Assembly: GCF_003955735.1 (NCBI RefSeq) | Contig: NZ_CP034464.1 | Coordinates: forward strand, 4,650,001 to 4,714,000 | Source of the DNA: Undibacterium parvum | GTDB taxonomy: Bacteria; Pseudomonadota; Gammaproteobacteria; Burkholderiales; Burkholderiaceae_D | Direction of reading: 5' to 3' | DNA length: 64,000 nt | Shown: in pieces, positions 43,837 to 53,265 of the stretch | Position numbering within the stretch: the first letter of the stretch is position 1 | How the letters are laid out: each line of letters starts with the position of its first letter | Position numbers and translations under genes: made by a program | Notes under the pieces: generated by a model | Told to the model about the DNA's origin: nothing | What the model saw: only the letters and a program-made list of their open reading frames with translations | The model's database searches: none

Positions 43837-45606
43837 TTACTCATCATTGACGATCTTAAACTCGCGCAGTAATGCGCCGATCTGGGTCTTGTCGAGCTTA
43901 TTCATCAGCAATTTGCGCAAGAAGCCTGGCCCTGGGATGCTCATCGCTTTACCGTCACGCAAACGGCCAGCGGCGGCCAGCAGACTACGGATATCGTAGG
44001 TCGAATTGAAAACCTCAGGCACACCACGCTCGACCTTGAGCAAGCTGTAGACCGCCTCCATCGGCGTGCGCACTGAGTATTCGGTGGTGAAGATGCAGTC
44101 GCGTTCTTTCGATTCGGCAAACTGGCCGATGAAGGCGAAGTTGACTGATCCCGCAGGCACTACGTCAGGCCTGTCACCAGCCTGGCGCGGCATGAAGAAG
44201 GCGGTGATGTAGGGCATCATCACTGGCACCGTCTTGGCAGCGGTGGCGGCCAGCTCAGCAATCTCCTCCAGCGGCACGCCCATGTGGTACAGCCATTCTT
44301 GCGTGATCTCTTCGCCAGTGCAGTCTTGCATGTTTTTCTTGACGTAGTCACCGGGCTTATCGGCAAACAGGCCATACACCCAGACCACGATCTGGTCTTT
44401 AGGCTGCTGTTTAAAATGCGGCTGACGGTTGACCGTCCAGCTCAGCAACCAGGCTGAATCTTTCACCGTCACGATGCCGCCGGTCACCACTTTGCCGCTA
44501 AACGGATCGCGCTTGGCAATTTTCTGTATGTACCTGGGGATGCGTTGATCGAGCGTGGTGACGGTGGCCGACTCCCATTTGGTTTCGGGAATATGCGCGC
44601 CAAACACGTCTGGGCGACCAAAAGCCTCATCCTTGGCGGCGATGCGACGCCACAGATCCCAGGCCGGTGCCGGGCCTACATTGAGCTTGGCGGCATTGTG
44701 ATGGTCGCCATTATTGGAGTTCTCGGTGAGTGAGCCTATGGTCATGAAGAGTAAGTCATCCGGACCTAGCGCGACGCTGCTGGCGACACCGTCCTGACAC
44801 CAGTGGATGGCGCTGGCCTGCTTGCGTCCATCGTCGAACTTGAAATCGACATCGGTCACTTCGGTCCCGTACTGAAACCGCACACCCTGCTCTTGTAACC
44901 ACGCGACCAGCGGCAGCACCAGCGATTCGTACTGATTGTACTTGGTGAATTTTAGCGAAGACAGATCCGGCATGCCGCCGACCTGATGGATGAAGCGGTG
45001 CAGGTACAGCTTCATCTCCAGCGCCGAATGCCATTCTTCAAAGGCAAACATAGTGCGCCAGTACAACCAGAAATTACTATCCAAAAATTCAGTGCCGAAC
45101 ACCTGGTTGATGCGCTTATTTTCCATCTCCTCGCGGGTCGCCAGAAACAGCGTAATGATCTCTTTTTGCGCCTGTTCGCTGAGCGTAAACAAGCCGTCGG
45201 TGTGCGCGTCCTGGCCGCGCTGCATGGTGGCGCGCTGCAAAGAATAATTAGGATCATCCTTGTTGAGCCAGTAAAACTCATCGAGCACGCTAGCACCGGG
45301 GATCTCTAGCGAAGGAATCGAGCGGAACAGATCCCACAGACATTCGAAATGATCTTCCATCTCGCGCCCACCGCGTATCACGTAGCCCTCTTTGGGCTCT
45401 TTGATACCATCGAGCGCACCGCCGGGCAAGCCTTGCTGCTCCAGGATGGTGATACGATTGCCCGCCATCTGGCCGTCACGGATCAGAAATGCCGCACCCG
45501 CCAGTGACGCCAGCCCAGAGCCGACAAACCAGGCAGTCTTATTCTCGACACCTGCAGGTTTGCGAGGGCGCGCGAAAGCTTCGTAGTTACCATTGCTATA
45601 GTACAT
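43837..45606 (-). CDS. ohyA: Oleate hydratase
   Basis: A 589-residue FAD enzyme of the myosin-cross-reactive-antigen family that adds water to the 9-10 double bond of oleic and linoleic acid. FAD fold: WFVGSGLASLAGAAFLIRDG near residue 25-45, EQQGLPGGALDG, and VIRGGREMEDHFECLWDLF, all strongly conserved. ATG 45606 has AGGAG 7-8 bases upstream, giving MYYSNGNYEAF, the family start; the longer frame to 45720 is not supported. A role in handling unsaturated fatty acids is established for the family. Confidence 0.95.
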   Translation of the reverse strand: MYYSNGNYEAFARPRKPAGVENKTAWFVGSGLASLAGAAFLIRDGQMAGNRITILEQQGLPGGALDGIKEPKEGYVIRGGREMEDHFECLWDLFRSIPSLEIPGASVLDEFYWLNKDDPNYSLQRATMQRGQDAHTDGLFTLSEQAQKEIITLFLATREEMENKRINQVFGTEFLDSNFWLYWRTMFAFEEWHSALEMKLYLHRFIHQVGGMPDLSSLKFTKYNQYESLVLPLVAWLQEQGVRFQYGTEVTDVDFKFDDGRKQASAIHWCQDGVASSVALGPDDLLFMTIGSLTENSNNGDHHNAAKLNVGPAPAWDLWRRIAAKDEAFGRPDVFGAHIPETKWESATVTTLDQRIPRYIQKIAKRDPFSGKVVTGGIVTVKDSAWLLSWTVNRQPHFKQQPKDQIVVWVYGLFADKPGDYVKKNMQDCTGEEITQEWLYHMGVPLEEIAELAATAAKTVPVMMPYITAFFMPRQAGDRPDVVPAGSVNFAFIGQFAESKERDCIFTTEYSVRTPMEAVYSLLKVERGVPEVFNSTYDIRSLLAAAGRLRDGKAMSIPGPGFLRKLLMNKLDKTQIGALLREFKIVNDE

Positions 45607-45989
45607 ATGCACTCCTAGTGTGGGCCTATTTGGCCTAAATTTGTAAGCACGTTCAAGTAAAGCAGAATGTTTTACTCGGGTGATGAGGCTAGTGTAGATG
45701 GCTATCGCCAGCTTACGCATTGACTTCGATCAATTGGGGGATGGGATTACTAGCAGTCAGCCAATTGAGTTTGAATTTGATTTTTACTAAAATTGAGGCC
45801 CTAAGCTTTCTGTCTGTGCTGCACTCAGATCTTCTGATGAGCTTGTGGCGAAAAACCACAAGCCACGTAGCCATCGTAATATTTTGACTAGTGTTACGAC
45901 TATAATGTTGGCGGCTTCTCAGTAGTAGTCGATTACAACTAAGCACGCGCACATCATTGCGCAGTTTGCTTTATATGGAGAATTACAAA
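45607..45989. other. Divergent promoter region of ohyA and the M13 peptidase gene
   Basis: No gene. A consensus-like TATAAT lies at 45901-45906 on the plus strand, 85 bases before the peptidase start, but the nearest TTGACT (45884) is only 11 bases from it, so the -35 box is unclear. Confidence 0.4.
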
Positions 45990-48074
45990 ATGCTTCAATT
46001 ACGTCCCCTTAGCGCCGCACTACTGGCGTTTGGTCTACTCAGTAACGCGGCTATTTTTGCAGCGGATACGACGGCAAATGCGGCGCTCAAGCCAGATCAG
46101 CCCCTCAACGCCCTGCCTTACCACCCTAGCCTGGACCTGAGTTCTATGGATACCAGCGTCGATCCTTGCGAAGATTTTTATACCTATAGTTGTGGCGGCT
46201 GGAAAGCGGCTAACCCGATTCCATCGGATAGGTCTAGCTGGAGTGTGTACTCCAAATTGGCGCAGGATAATCAGCAATATCTGTGGGGTATTTTGGCTGG
46301 CTTTGCCAAAAACACCGAAGGACGTAATGCATCACAGCAAAAAATTGGCGATTATTTTGCCTCTTGCATGGATGAGTCTAGCGTAGAAAGCCGCGGCATC
46401 ACACCACTACAGCCGACTTTAGACTTAATCGCCGGCATGAAAGACAAGGCTTCACTGGCCAAGGTCTTGGCGCAATTACACCTTGCCAGCGCTGATGAAG
46501 GTCTGTTTTTCGGTTTCGGTGCCAGTCAGGATTTGAGTGACTCGAATAGCGTGATTGCCTTTGCCACCGGTGGCGGCATCAGTTTGCCGGATCGCGATTT
46601 TTATACCAAGACCGATGAAAAATCAAAAAAAATGCGTGAGCAATATACCCAGCACGTTGCCAAGACCTTTGAATTAAGTGGCGTAGCGCCAGCGCAGGCG
46701 CAGCAATTTAGTCTGACGGTATTGGCGATAGAAACAGAGTTAGCCAAAGCCACCCTGACGCAGGTAGAAAAACGCGATCCCTACCAGCAGTTTCATAAGA
46801 TGAATCTGAAGGCTTTGCAGGCACTCACACCAAATTTCAGCTGGAATGCATATCTCGAAGGCATAGGTAAAAAAGAGCTGACCAGCTTCAATGTCACTGA
46901 ACCGAAATTTTACAAAAAATTGAGCCAGCAATGGCAGCAACGCTCTTTGGCAGAGCTGCAAACCTATCTGCGCTGGCATGTCTTGCACAATGCCTCGGCG
47001 CAGTTATCCAGCCCTTTCGTTCAAGAAAATTTTGCTTTCTATTCCAAGACTTTGCGCGGGGTGCCTGAGCAGCCACCCCGTTGGAAGTATTGCGTCGGTT
47101 TGATCGATGTGCAGTTGGGCGAGGCACTAGGCCAGGAATTCGTGAAACGTAATTTTAGCCCTGAACTAAAAGAACAAACCCTGCGCATGACCTTGCAAAT
47201 CGAGGCTGCAATGAAAAAGGACATCGAATCTTTAAGTTGGATGAGCGCAAAGACTAAGGCCAAGGCGCAAGAAAAACTGGCCAGTATCGTCAATAAAATT
47301 GGCTATCCGGATAGTTGGCGCGATTACAGCAACTTCGAGGTGAAAGCCAATGATTTTGCTGGCAACGTACAGCGCGGTACAGTGTTTGAAACCCGCCGTC
47401 AGTTGGCAAAAATCGGCAAGCCGGTGGAACGCGCTGAATGGGGCATGACACCGCAAACCGTGAATGCGTATTACAACCCACAAATGAACGATATCAACTT
47501 CCCAGCCGGGGTTTTACAACCGCCCCTGTTCGACAATAAAATGGATGCGGGTCCGAACTACGGCAACACCGGCGGCACCATAGGCCACGAAATCATCCAC
47601 GGTTTCGATGATGAAGGCCGTCAGTTTGACGCCAAAGGCAATCTGAAAGACTGGTGGGACAAAAAAGACGCCAAAGCGTTTTTAGAGCGTTCGCAATGTA
47701 TCGTCGATCAATACGCTGGCTACACCATCGTCGATGACATCAAAATCAATAGCAAGCTGACCTTGGGTGAAGATTCAGCCGATCTGGGCGGCATGTTATT
47801 GGCGTGGATGGCATGGCAAGCCGAGTTTGCCGAACATCCTAGTGAAGCGCGCGATGGTTTGTCGCCAGAGCAAAGATTTTTTATCGGCTTTGCGCAGTGG
47901 GATTGCGCCAATGACAGACCTGAAAATCTACGCGTCAATGCGCTGACCAATCCACATTCGCCAGCACAGTTCCGCATTAATGGTGTGGCAGTAAATATGC
48001 CACAATTTCATAAGGCATTTGCTTGCAAGGCGGGACAAGCCATGGTCAAAAAGGATCAATGTCGGGTCTGGTAA
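45990..48074 (+). CDS. Exported M13 family zinc metallopeptidase (PepO/neprilysin)
   Basis: A 694-residue periplasmic endopeptidase. Signal peptide to about residue 24 (LLAFGLLSNAAIFAAD). DPCEDFYTYSCGGW is the M13 N-terminal motif. In the catalytic domain: NAYYNP, HEIIH (His533, Glu534, His537) as zinc site, GEDSADLGG with the third ligand, and the end CRVW, as usual for the family. ATG 45990 with GGAG 8-9 bases upstream is chosen over 45957. A terminator follows at 48119. Confidence 0.94.
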   Translation: MLQLRPLSAALLAFGLLSNAAIFAADTTANAALKPDQPLNALPYHPSLDLSSMDTSVDPCEDFYTYSCGGWKAANPIPSDRSSWSVYSKLAQDNQQYLWGILAGFAKNTEGRNASQQKIGDYFASCMDESSVESRGITPLQPTLDLIAGMKDKASLAKVLAQLHLASADEGLFFGFGASQDLSDSNSVIAFATGGGISLPDRDFYTKTDEKSKKMREQYTQHVAKTFELSGVAPAQAQQFSLTVLAIETELAKATLTQVEKRDPYQQFHKMNLKALQALTPNFSWNAYLEGIGKKELTSFNVTEPKFYKKLSQQWQQRSLAELQTYLRWHVLHNASAQLSSPFVQENFAFYSKTLRGVPEQPPRWKYCVGLIDVQLGEALGQEFVKRNFSPELKEQTLRMTLQIEAAMKKDIESLSWMSAKTKAKAQEKLASIVNKIGYPDSWRDYSNFEVKANDFAGNVQRGTVFETRRQLAKIGKPVERAEWGMTPQTVNAYYNPQMNDINFPAGVLQPPLFDNKMDAGPNYGNTGGTIGHEIIHGFDDEGRQFDAKGNLKDWWDKKDAKAFLERSQCIVDQYAGYTIVDDIKINSKLTLGEDSADLGGMLLAWMAWQAEFAEHPSEARDGLSPEQRFFIGFAQWDCANDRPENLRVNALTNPHSPAQFRINGVAVNMPQFHKAFACKAGQAMVKKDQCRVW

Positions 48075-48118
48075 CACACTGTTTGAGTTTGCCTTAGTTC
48101 TGGCAAATTAACTTAGAC

Positions 48119-48154
48119 ATGGGCCGCTATCGTTTTGATACTGGCCCATTTTTT
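48119..48154 (+). terminator. Terminator after the M13 peptidase gene
   Basis: ATGGGCC (48119-48125) pairs with GGCCCAT (48143-48149); inside, TATC pairs with GATA. A run of six T follows. Confidence 0.8.
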
Positions 48155-48235
48155 CGTCCACTGCACTGCATCCCCTTGTGATAACTGCCTAGATGCGAGA
48201 TACTTTCGACTCATTCTCAAAGAAATACCACTGAA

Positions 48236-49033
48236 ATGAATACGCCACTACGCGCTGTACCCAAATTCAAGATGCCGCTATTGGTATGCGCGCGGCTGGT
48301 GGCAATGCTGTCGGCCATCCTACTAATGAGCCCTGTGCTGCACGCCAGAGAGCTCAAGATCGGGGTTGGAAACTTCCCGCCTTACTTCAGCGAGAAAGGC
48401 AACACCGGGCTATTTACCGATTTAATCTACGAAACCTTTAAACTTTTACCGCAGTATCAGCTAAAGAGTTTGGTACCGATGTCGAATTACCGTCTGGTGA
48501 TAGAGTTGAACGAAGGGCGCGTGGATGGTTCAGCCAATATTTTCGCTGATGCCAAAATCACTGGATGTCGCAGTGATCCTATCTTCCGCTACAGCGATGT
48601 GGCAATCACCCGCAAAGAACGCACGCTGAAGATCTCGGAGATCAAGGATTTAAAAGGAAAAAGTATCGTCACTTACCAAGGCGCGCATACTTTTTTGGGT
48701 AAGCCTTTTCAGATGGTAAGCAGCTCAGAGCCGAACATGTACCGCGAAGTCTCGCACCCTGCCGACCAGGCTAGACTATTGGCCACCGGGCAGTATGACG
48801 TCAGCGTCGGGGATATGTATATTTTCCTCAATAGCCTGCAAACTTGGGCTGATCCACGCTATACCCCTGAACAGTTTGAAATTCATAGACAGTTCCCTGA
48901 TATTTACAGCCATATGGCGTTTCGCGAGCAATCGCTGTGCGATGACTTCAACGCCGCTTTACGTACCATCAAACAAAATGGCCGCTATGAAGCGGTTTAC
49001 TCGCACTATCTTAAAAATCTCAGCCGTCACTAA
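48236..49033 (+). CDS. Periplasmic solute-binding protein, SBP_bac_3 type
   Basis: A 265-residue exported protein like the one at 17461. The signal peptide ends near ALHARE (about residue 37); the mature part starts LKIGVGNFPPYFSEKGNTGLF, and VGDMYIFLNSLQ and the C-terminal AALRTIKQNGRYEAVYSHYL are typical. There are no transport permease genes nearby. Ligand not predictable. The ribosome binding site is weak. Confidence 0.78.
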   Translation: MNTPLRAVPKFKMPLLVCARLVAMLSAILLMSPVLHARELKIGVGNFPPYFSEKGNTGLFTDLIYETFKLLPQYQLKSLVPMSNYRLVIELNEGRVDGSANIFADAKITGCRSDPIFRYSDVAITRKERTLKISEIKDLKGKSIVTYQGAHTFLGKPFQMVSSSEPNMYREVSHPADQARLLATGQYDVSVGDMYIFLNSLQTWADPRYTPEQFEIHRQFPDIYSHMAFREQSLCDDFNAALRTIKQNGRYEAVYSHYLKNLSRH

Positions 49034-49077
49034 GTCTATGCACGCTAGGCTCTGCACTTAGCCTACCAACTGCAATA

Positions 49078-49137
49078 CGCAGCATTCATGCGCCTTGTAG
49101 ACCAAAAAGCTTGTGCTAGGCGCATAAATACTGCGCC
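49078..49137 (+). repeat. Family A repeat, degenerate copy A7
   Basis: CGCAGCATTCATGCGCC and GGCGCATAAATACTGCG; the core is CTTGTAGACC in place of CTGCAGGCC. Confidence 0.65.
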
Positions 49138-49146
49138 TGGCCCTCT

Positions 49147-49306
49147 GGAAACTTCTAAAAACCTAAAAACAAAAACTTTTCTCGCCGCAGAGGCGCAGAG
49201 GACGCAGAGAAAATCTTTGTTTTCCCCTCTGCGACCTCTGCGCCTCTGCGGCAAAGCTTTTCCCTGTGAGTCGCAATCACGGTTCCTTGGTTTTTAGAAG
49301 TCCCCC
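49147..49306. repeat. Composite element E2 (family E ends, GCAGAGG hairpin inside)
   Basis: Ends ACTTCTAAAAACC (49151-49163) and its complement (49289-49301) match the ends of E1 at 63652-63773. Inside is a 25-bp stem with one mismatch (49184-49208 with 49228-49252) made of GCAGAGG units. No coding capacity. Confidence 0.75.
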
Positions 49307-49499
49307 CCTCTCCCCCTATGTTTAGCTCTGTAATTCAGCTATCAATTCAGCGCTGTATTCAGCTCTCTCTTTGTCTCTTTTAAGCAATTGACATGTCTGT
49401 GCAAACTCCAGATAATAGAACGGTCGTTCATTTTTATTGCCACTTTTGTCATCGCCCGCACTTTACTCCCATCACGATCGTCGTTAAGAGAGAAGCACC

Positions 49500-51719
49500 A
49501 TGACCGAGCAAGCCAGGATAGCCCAGCGTATTTGCCCATTTTGCGAGGCCTGTTGCGGGCTGGAGATAGAATTGGAGGGAAATAAAATCATGCGTATTCG
49601 GGCCGATAAGGCCGATGTTTTTAGCGCTGGTTTTCTATGCCCCAAGGCGATAGGCTTAAAAGAGCTACATGAAGACCCAGATCGCCTGCGTAGCCCTTTG
49701 ATCAAGCGTGATGGCAAATTCGTAGCGGCGACTTGGGATGAGGCTTATGCCGAAATCGAACGCCGCCTGCTACCCATCATTGCCCAACACGGTGCCGATG
49801 CGGTAGCCACCGTATTGGGCAACCCGGTCTCGCACAAGATGGGTTTATTGCTGTACTTCCCTAAGTTGGCCAAGGCGCTGGGCTCGCGTAATATTTACTC
49901 TGCCTCTACACTAGACCAGATACCCAAGATGCTGTCGGTCGGCCTGATGTTTGGCAGTTGGCTCACGGTGCCAGTGCCGGATATAGAGCGCAGCCAGTTT
50001 TTGTTAATCATCGGTGCCAATCCTATGGTCTCGAACGGTAGCATGTGGACCGTGCCGGATTTTCGTGGCAAGGCCAAGGCCATGCGCGAACGTGGCGGTA
50101 AGATCGTGGTAATCGATCCACGCAAGACCGAAACCGCCGAGGTGGCCGACGCCCATCACTTCATCCGCCCCGGTGCTGATGTGTTTTTCTTGCTCGGCCT
50201 GGTACATACCTTGTTTGACGAAAAACTGGTGCGACTGGGACGTCTGGCCGAACACACCGTAGGTGTAGAGCAAATCGCCGCTGCGGTGCAAGAATTTACC
50301 CCAGAGCGTATGGCGCAGCGCTGTGGTATCGCGGCCAACCAAATACGTGAATTGGCGCGCAGCCTGGCCACCACAGAAAGAGCGGCAGTCTATGGTCGCA
50401 TCGGCACTTGCACCCAAGAATACGGCAGCCTTTGTTCGTGGTTAATCGATGTGATTAATGTGCTGACCGGCCATCTGGACCAGGAAGGCGGTGCCATGTT
50501 CCCTAAGGCGGCTGCGTTTGCTGCCAATACCCGCAGCCACTCAGGCAGTGGCCGCGGCGTGATTAGCGGACGGCACCATAGCCGCGTCTCCGGCTTGCCA
50601 GAAATCTCCGGTGAATTTCCCATCACCTGTCTGGCAGAAGAGATAGACACGCCCGGTGCCGGTCAGGTCAAGGCCTTAATTACGATTGCTGGCAATCCCG
50701 TCTTATCAGCACCAAATGGTGCGCGTTTAGCGAGCGCCTTGGATCAACTCGATTTCATGCTCAGCATGGATATTTACCTCAATGAGACCTCGCGCCATGC
50801 CGATGTGATACTGCCGGGTTTATCACCTTTAGAAGAAGCCCATTACGACGTCACCTTCACCCAATTTTCTTACCGCAATCACGCGCGCTACAGCCCGCCT
50901 GCCTTGGCCCGTGAGCGCAGCCAGCCTGAAGAGTGGCAGAGCATCTTGCGTATCGCAGCGATTGCCAGAGGCCTGGGCAGCCAGATCGACATCGATGCTT
51001 ACGATGACGCCTTGCTAGAGCAAGATTTACAGCGCAGTGCTGGCGCCGCCAGCGCGCAGATTATGGCGGCCTTGCAGCCGCTACGCGGCGCTGAGCGCCA
51101 AGTCGAGTTAGCACTACGCAGCGGCCCGTATGGCGATCAATTTACTCAGAAACCGGATGGTCTGACTCTGGCGAAAATCAAGGCAGCACCCTCGGGTCTA
51201 GATCTCGGCGCTTTGCAACCGCGGATACCGGAAGCACTACGCACAACTTCCGGCAAAATCGAACTGGCACCACAGATGCTGCTAGATGATCTGGCGCGCG
51301 TCCGTGCTGATCTGGATACGGCAGCCCCAGACATGGTGATTGTAGGGCGGCGGCAATTGCGCTCAAATAATAGCTGGATGCATAATCTGCCGGCGTTGGC
51401 GAAAGGCCACTACCGCTGTAGCGCGCTGCTGCATCCGGATGACGCGCAACGCCTAGGCCTGATCGAAGGCGGCATGGCGCAAATTCGCAACGGCGATCGT
51501 ATGATCACGGCGCAAGTGGAAATTAGTAGCGAAATGATGCCTGGTGTAGTCAGCCTGCCGCATGGTTGGGGCCATGATTTACCAGGCACCCAACTGTCTG
51601 TGGCGGCGCAAAGACCGGGCGTCAATCTCAACGCCCTACTCGATGAAAACCTGCGCGATCCTTTATCCGGCAATGCGGTGCTATCTGGGATCGCAGTACA
51701 GGTCAGCGCACTAGTGTAA
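49500..51719 (+). CDS. Molybdopterin-dependent oxidoreductase (formate dehydrogenase/DMSO reductase superfamily)
   Basis: A 739-residue bis-MGD enzyme with an N-terminal [4Fe-4S] site (C-x2-C-x3-C in CPFCEACCG and a fourth Cys in GFLCPKA). MGD-binding segments: IGANPMVSNGSMW, VIDPRKTETAEVAD, GNPVLSAPNGARL, and the C-terminal domain NNSWMHNLPAL and LPHGWGHDLPG. No twin-arginine signal, so cytoplasmic. No Sec or Cys ligand is obvious at the usual Mo-ligand position (SASTLDQIPK), and no electron-transfer subunit gene is next to it. The substrate is unknown; it is close to the anaerobic dehydrogenase group of COG0243. Confidence 0.85.
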   Translation: MTEQARIAQRICPFCEACCGLEIELEGNKIMRIRADKADVFSAGFLCPKAIGLKELHEDPDRLRSPLIKRDGKFVAATWDEAYAEIERRLLPIIAQHGADAVATVLGNPVSHKMGLLLYFPKLAKALGSRNIYSASTLDQIPKMLSVGLMFGSWLTVPVPDIERSQFLLIIGANPMVSNGSMWTVPDFRGKAKAMRERGGKIVVIDPRKTETAEVADAHHFIRPGADVFFLLGLVHTLFDEKLVRLGRLAEHTVGVEQIAAAVQEFTPERMAQRCGIAANQIRELARSLATTERAAVYGRIGTCTQEYGSLCSWLIDVINVLTGHLDQEGGAMFPKAAAFAANTRSHSGSGRGVISGRHHSRVSGLPEISGEFPITCLAEEIDTPGAGQVKALITIAGNPVLSAPNGARLASALDQLDFMLSMDIYLNETSRHADVILPGLSPLEEAHYDVTFTQFSYRNHARYSPPALARERSQPEEWQSILRIAAIARGLGSQIDIDAYDDALLEQDLQRSAGAASAQIMAALQPLRGAERQVELALRSGPYGDQFTQKPDGLTLAKIKAAPSGLDLGALQPRIPEALRTTSGKIELAPQMLLDDLARVRADLDTAAPDMVIVGRRQLRSNNSWMHNLPALAKGHYRCSALLHPDDAQRLGLIEGGMAQIRNGDRMITAQVEISSEMMPGVVSLPHGWGHDLPGTQLSVAAQRPGVNLNALLDENLRDPLSGNAVLSGIAVQVSALV

Positions 51720-51957
51720 TTTTTTGTTTTAATCCTGGCACTCGCTTTGCTTCTTTGACGAAGCGGCAAAGCGTCATTTTCCACACTTGACAGCATTAAG
51801 ACTTAGACAAAATTGCCACGGCAAGGCGGATGCAATCACGCCGGGGCGATTTTGCCTAAGCCCTCACCATATACAAATAAGTTTTTTGTCGTTTGAAGCT
51901 TGTGCAAAGCAGCCTAATATCGCGCATCCCAGATAAAAGCCGTGTTTGCTCGCCTTC

Positions 51958-52938
51958 ATGAAAATTCGATACATCGATCTCGACGATCAAACGATCAATC
52001 CAGAACATCAAGACCTGGCGCTGCCGCCGGTCGAGTATCAGATCACGCATGCGCTAGAACATCCGATTTTGCGTTTGCTCAGTTATGCCGTCGTCGCGGT
52101 CTTAGTCGGACTAATTGCCTATCTATTTTTCCGTTTGTTTTTTGGCGGAAATGAACAAAGCGGAATGGAGTTGATACGCCAGTCCTTACACGATCCTTTA
52201 TTTTGGAGCGCCGTTGGTGTGGGCTTTTTAGCGCAAGTAATCGATGGCGCTTTAGGCATGGCTTATGGGATTACTTCCAGTAGCTTTTTATTAGCCGCTG
52301 GCGCACCACCGGCATTGGCGAGCGGTGCCACCCATTTGGCCGAAGTATTCACTACCGGCATTTCAGGTGTGGCGCATCTCAAGATGGGCAACGTGAATAA
52401 AAAACTATTTTTTAGCTTGTTAATGCCGGGCGTCATCGGTGCTTTAGTGGGCACCTATATTTTGGGGAATATCGATGGCAAAGCCCTTAAGCCTTACATC
52501 AGCCTGTATTTATTAGGGATGGGCGTCTATGTGCTGAGCAAAGCCTTTCGTCATATCAAATCCAAGCACGCGATCGAAGTAAAAAAGGTGATTCCCTTAG
52601 CGTTTTTCGGTGGGTTAATGGATACCACGGGTGGCGGTGGCTGGGGTCCTATTGTGACCACCTCTTTGGTCAGCGCCGGCCAAGATCCGCGCACCACCAT
52701 AGGGACAGTCAACTTCGCTGAATTCTTCTTGACCGTGGTAGTTGCGGCATCCTTTTTTTCTATTTTGGATCACACCGTTTGGATTTTGGTGGCAGGCTTG
52801 GCGCTAGGAGGTCTGGTCGCAGCACCATTTGCCGCCTTGGTGACCAAGCATTTAAAAGCCAAAACTTTATTGATTTTGGTAGGCAGTTTAATCAGTATGG
52901 TGAGCTTGTTTAATCTGTATAAGGCATGGATAGCCTGA
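51958..52938 (+). CDS. TauE/SafE family membrane permease
   Basis: A 326-residue membrane protein with about eight spans. The N-terminal 45 residues are hydrophilic, then a span, a loop, and the TauE/SafE repeats (DGALGMAYGITSSSFLLAAG and DTTGGGGWGPIVTTSLV). The family exports sulfite, sulfoacetate or similar anions. ATG 51958 is used; it has no clear ribosome binding site, and a TTG four codons upstream is the alternative. Substrate unknown. Confidence 0.85.
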   Translation: MKIRYIDLDDQTINPEHQDLALPPVEYQITHALEHPILRLLSYAVVAVLVGLIAYLFFRLFFGGNEQSGMELIRQSLHDPLFWSAVGVGFLAQVIDGALGMAYGITSSSFLLAAGAPPALASGATHLAEVFTTGISGVAHLKMGNVNKKLFFSLLMPGVIGALVGTYILGNIDGKALKPYISLYLLGMGVYVLSKAFRHIKSKHAIEVKKVIPLAFFGGLMDTTGGGGWGPIVTTSLVSAGQDPRTTIGTVNFAEFFLTVVVAASFFSILDHTVWILVAGLALGGLVAAPFAALVTKHLKAKTLLILVGSLISMVSLFNLYKAWIA

Positions 52939-53265
52939 TTTGAGGATGGCAATTTAACTCGCATAGCTTTTTGTGCTGCCGTCCAGATTCGATTTTTCTT
53001 GCGCTTATTTCAAAGCAATTTGCGCTAGATCGAAGTGCGCTGCAAGCTCATTGGCCAAAATGCTGTTGAATTGATGTCAGGCTTGGCAACACAGCTTAAA
53101 TACAGTTTGCTAGTCAAGGTCTTAATCGGAAATATGGGACGCGATCCCTGATACGAGCAGATGCTGCGATCAGGTAGCGCAGTAGAAATGAGCGCGATAG
53201 TGTAAACTTCGCGTTCTGATTTTAAGAATTTTTCATTTTTTACTATTTTAGGGTTTTTATTTGTC
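52939..53265. other. Intergenic region, 327 bases
   Basis: No gene or repeat recognised. The last 60 bases are AT-rich and precede fpr, so the fpr promoter is probably here. Confidence 0.5.

Larger units (their letters stand above)
49034..49499. other. Intergenic region, 466 bases, with family A and E repeats
   Basis: Holds copy A7 and composite element E2, then about 190 bases of pyrimidine-rich leader for the oxidoreductase gene (ribosome binding site GAGAGAAG before 49500). Confidence 0.7.

Noticed and set aside
45884..45906. Promoter TTGACT and TATAAT upstream of the M13 peptidase gene
   Set aside because: The spacing of 11 bases is too short for a sigma70 promoter; kept only as a -10-like site.
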